Assembly: GCA_963575745.1 (NCBI GenBank)
Contig: CAUYUJ010017663.1
Coordinates: 15,001-67,500, forward strand
Direction: 5' to 3'
From: Prorocentrum cordatum
Taxonomy: Eukaryota; Sar; Dinophyceae; Prorocentrales; Prorocentraceae
DNA length: 52,500 nucleotides
Below the pieces are notes generated by a model, which saw only the letters and a program-made list of their open reading frames with translations, was not told the DNA's origin and made no database searches. The position numbers and the translations under genes were made by a program. Positions 50,465-52,500 of this stretch are shown here, one piece after another; positions within the stretch are counted from its first letter, which is position 1; every line of letters starts with the position of its first letter.

Positions 50465-51155
50465 AGGAGAGCGAGAAGGGGAACACGAGAAGGACGAGGG
50501 ATGATGATGAGGGGGTCCTTGCGAGGGGAGCGGCGCCGCCCTGGGGGGGCAAGTTACAGGGAGCTTCTGGGGAGCTTCTGGAGTGGAGGCGGACCGGGTC
50601 GGAGCAAACAGAGGAAGCAGCACTAGCACATAAGCATGAACTTTCTACGGTCCGCGCGGATGTCCAGGACCTGCACGGAGCGCGCCAGGGGCGGCGCCGA
50701 AGACGCCGCCCCCGGGGGGTCAACCCAGATCCAAGACTTGAGCAGGGACCGACCGTCCCGGCACTCCTGTAGTCCTACCATGAAATCTTCGTGAGACCCA
50801 GAAATGCTCCAGGAACACGAACCATGTTCTTAGAACGTACATCGAATGTGTTAAAACGCTACAGCTCCAGCCAGACATGTTCTAAGAACATGTCGTGCAA
50901 ACCACAAAAGGTTCTCAAAACATTGTTCGGTGGGCCTATCAGGCGAGCCAAGACGCTTCGCCACTGCCTGAAAAGAGTCCGCGCGGACCGTCGACAGTTT
51001 CCAGGCGGTGACCCCTGGCAGGAATGACCCTTGGTTCGCGGCTCCACGGGGGACGCGGGGTGGCCGAACCCAGGCGCGCGGGCCGCGGCTGCCGCTCCGC
51101 GTTTTCCGCGCTCGGGGACCCGAGGGGGGCCCGCACCGAAGGCCACTGGAGCGAA
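50465..51155. other. no recognised gene; one GC palindrome
   Basis: 50690-50716 is GGGGCGGCGCC..GGCGCCGCCCC-like. Around 50820-50900, GTTCTTAGAAC and TGTTCTAAGAACATG are short palindromes. No gene seen. Confidence 0.45.
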
Positions 51156-51159
51156 AGGC

Positions 51160-51365
51160 GACTCTGAACGTCTACAGCGAAGGCTAGCTCACGAGAAACC
51201 TCCCACGAGAAACCCAACCCTGAGACCCCAGGACGTCCATGGACTTTTGGTGTGGGAGCGTCACGCTCTCCACAGCAAGACCATCGAAACCCAAGAAACC
51301 CGGGGCACCCTGGAGGCAAGCAGGGTGTTTCTCAGCATGGGCCCCCACTGCAGTCGAACGGAGGC
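51160..51365 (+). repeat. family M dispersed repeat, copy 3
   Basis: ACGAGAAACC, CCCAACCCTGAGACCCCAGG, GGACTTTTGGTGTGGGAGCG, GGCACCCTGGAGGCAAGCAG, CAGCATGGGCCCCCACTGCA in the family order. Confidence 0.8.
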
Positions 51366-51400
51366 GCAGGAGACCCAGACACTCGACGCCACGACTTGTC

Positions 51401-51560
51401 CCTGACGTCGACCCCTAGAGGTCTCGACCCCTTCCCCGGGACCGGCTCTTCGTCCCGGGTCGTTCTTGGGACGGCCCCGAGGCCCAGCGAGGGCCTCGAG
51501 AGGCCAGAAATATAGAAAAACCTCCCGTCGTGAGTTTTCCACGACGCGAGGGAAGCCGGG
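51401..51560 (+). repeat. family B dispersed repeat, copy 4
   Basis: TGACGTCGACCCCTAGAGGT, CCTTCCCCGGGACCGGCTCT, hairpin GTCGTGAGTTTTCCACGAC. It is bracketed by two copies of the M-family end (51320-51383 and 51596-51656). Confidence 0.75.
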
Positions 51561-51595
51561 AACCCCCCTCTGCGTACGTACCCCCGACGTGGGGC

Positions 51596-51656
51596 GAGGG
51601 TGTTTCTTAGCATGGGCCCCCGCTGCAGCCGAACGGAGGTGCAGGAGACGGCGGGA
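51596..51656 (+). repeat. family M right-end duplicate
   Basis: GGGTGTTTCTTAGCATGGGC then CCGCTGCAGCCGAACGGAGG, nearly the same as 51327-51375. A local duplication on the far side of the B copy. Confidence 0.8.
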
Positions 51657-51676
51657 AGCCGCCCACCACCCCCTGC

Positions 51677-52277
51677 TGGGCCTGCTCTATCCACCGCCAC
51701 CACCGCGAGTAGGAGGGGGAGGGGTCCTTCTCTCCCCCTCCTCCTCCTCCTCCACCACTCTTCCTCCTCGTTTTTTGGTTTTTTTTCGTTTTTCTCACTC
51801 CTCCTGTGCTCCTCTTCCCCCCATCCTCCTCCTCCTCCTCTCTCCTTCTCCTCCTCCTCTCTCCTCTCCTCCTCCGCCCCACCTCCTCCTCCTCCTCCTA
51901 ACTCTCGCTCCCTCTCCTCCTCCTCTGCGCTCCTCCTCTCCTCCTCCTCCCTTCCTCGCTCCTCCTCATGCTCCTCCTCCTCCCCTCTTCTTCCCCCCCT
52001 GCCCGTCCTCATCCTCGCACACCGCATCGCTCCTCCTCCTTTTACTACAACTACTATCGCTCCTAATCCCACCCTTCCTCTGCCTCCTCCTCCGCCTCCT
52101 CCTCTCTCACTCGCCTCCTCCTCCTCCGCCTCCTCCTCCTCATCCTTGATCCTCGATCCTCGATCCTGCTCCGCCCACGCCTTGGCACAGAGAAGGCCTC
52201 CCCCTCCACCTCCTCCTCCTCCTCCTCCCCCGCACCCCCCCAACTTCTGGTGGTGGTGGTGGTGGAAAACAGGCTCA
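51677..52277. mobile_element. family E TIR element, copy 3, with long CTC loop
   Basis: TGGGCC..CTATCCACCGCCACCACCG and AGTAGGAGGGGGAGG at the left; CCCAACTTCTGGTGGTGGTG and GGTGGAAAACAGGCTCA at the right. The loop is about 500 bp of CTC-rich DNA versus about 50 bp in copy 1. Confidence 0.75.
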
Positions 52278-52279
52278 CC

Positions 52280-52500
52280 ACCCCCCTTCTGTCCTTGGCC
52301 GCCGCCGCTAGCGCCTCCTTGGCCTTGCCGGCAGCCGCCGCCGCGCCCGCAACGGCCGCGTCCTCCACGGCGCCTGGCGCGTCGCCGGCCGCCGGTCGTC
52401 CGCCAGTCGTCCGCCGCCGGTCGGCCATCGTCGACGTCGTCGTCGTCGTCGCCGCCGACGTCGTCGTCGTCGCCCTCGTCGTCCTCGTCGTCGTCGTCGT
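52280..52500. repeat. GCC-rich sequence and GTC tract at the right edge
   Basis: 52280-52425 is GCC/CGC-rich with no gene seen. 52425-52500 is a GTC triplet tract that runs off the window. Confidence 0.8.

Noticed and set aside
1-52500. tRNA, rRNA, riboswitches, bacterial promoters or terminators
   Set aside because: No cloverleaf, conserved rRNA block or operon structure was recognised by eye. Small RNA genes could be missed without a covariance search.

Overview
This window looks like a piece of a very GC-rich, repeat-laden nuclear genome of a protist, most probably a dinoflagellate. That is inference from four things: a LINE-type RNase H end with a downstream Cys-rich domain, a split gene for a helical-repeat (FASTK/RAP-like) protein, many short terminal-inverted-repeat (TIR) elements, and kilobases of triplet tracts. 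There is no bacterial gene organisation. Most long open frames are artefacts: GC-rich triplet tracts and a 77-bp satellite stay open in several frames on both strands. Recognisable protein-coding sequence is a few percent of the window.

Layout. 1-1.2 kb: 3' end of a non-LTR retrotransposon with a frameshift, then a (TCC) run. 1.26-1.37 kb: possible terminal exon (-). 1.9-5.8 kb: about 3.8 kb of GTC-type triplet DNA. 6-11 kb: dispersed repeats, GGA and CTC tracts, and a G/C-homopolymer inverted repeat. 12.2-13.7 kb: composite repeat with a 77-bp satellite; a shorter inverted relative lies at 24.1-25.2 kb. 15.6-24.1 kb (-): probable multi-exon gene for a heptatricopeptide-like protein, with introns full of AAC arrays and elements. 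23-33 kb: several small dispersed families, including a tandem array with a mobile-element insertion and a duplicated unit in which one copy carries a 776-bp GGA expansion. 34.7-35.3 kb (-): an unrecognised ORF whose first ATG lies in a mobile-element TIR. 39.5-39.9 kb (-): a frameshifted coding fragment. 40-52.5 kb: ACG, CTC, GGA and AAT tracts, more TIR elements, a minisatellite and further copies of the dispersed families.

The main discovery is a family of about 13 small TIR elements (called A here), mostly 150-250 bp, all in the same orientation. The left end is TTAGGTCGGGCATGTCC and the right end is its imperfect inverse, GACATGCCCGACTTAA. Two copies have clean target duplications of 8-9 bp, and one can be compared with an unoccupied paralogous site in the same window. 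At their ends they carry GT on the left and usually AG on the right, so they are introner-like. Separately, the 177-bp intron in the helical-repeat gene is itself a diverged copy of another dispersed repeat and is flanked by near-identical short repeats. Together these suggest a genome where intron-sized mobile elements and CTC/GGA expansions nested inside them are major builders of sequence. Family letters (A-N) are local to this annotation.
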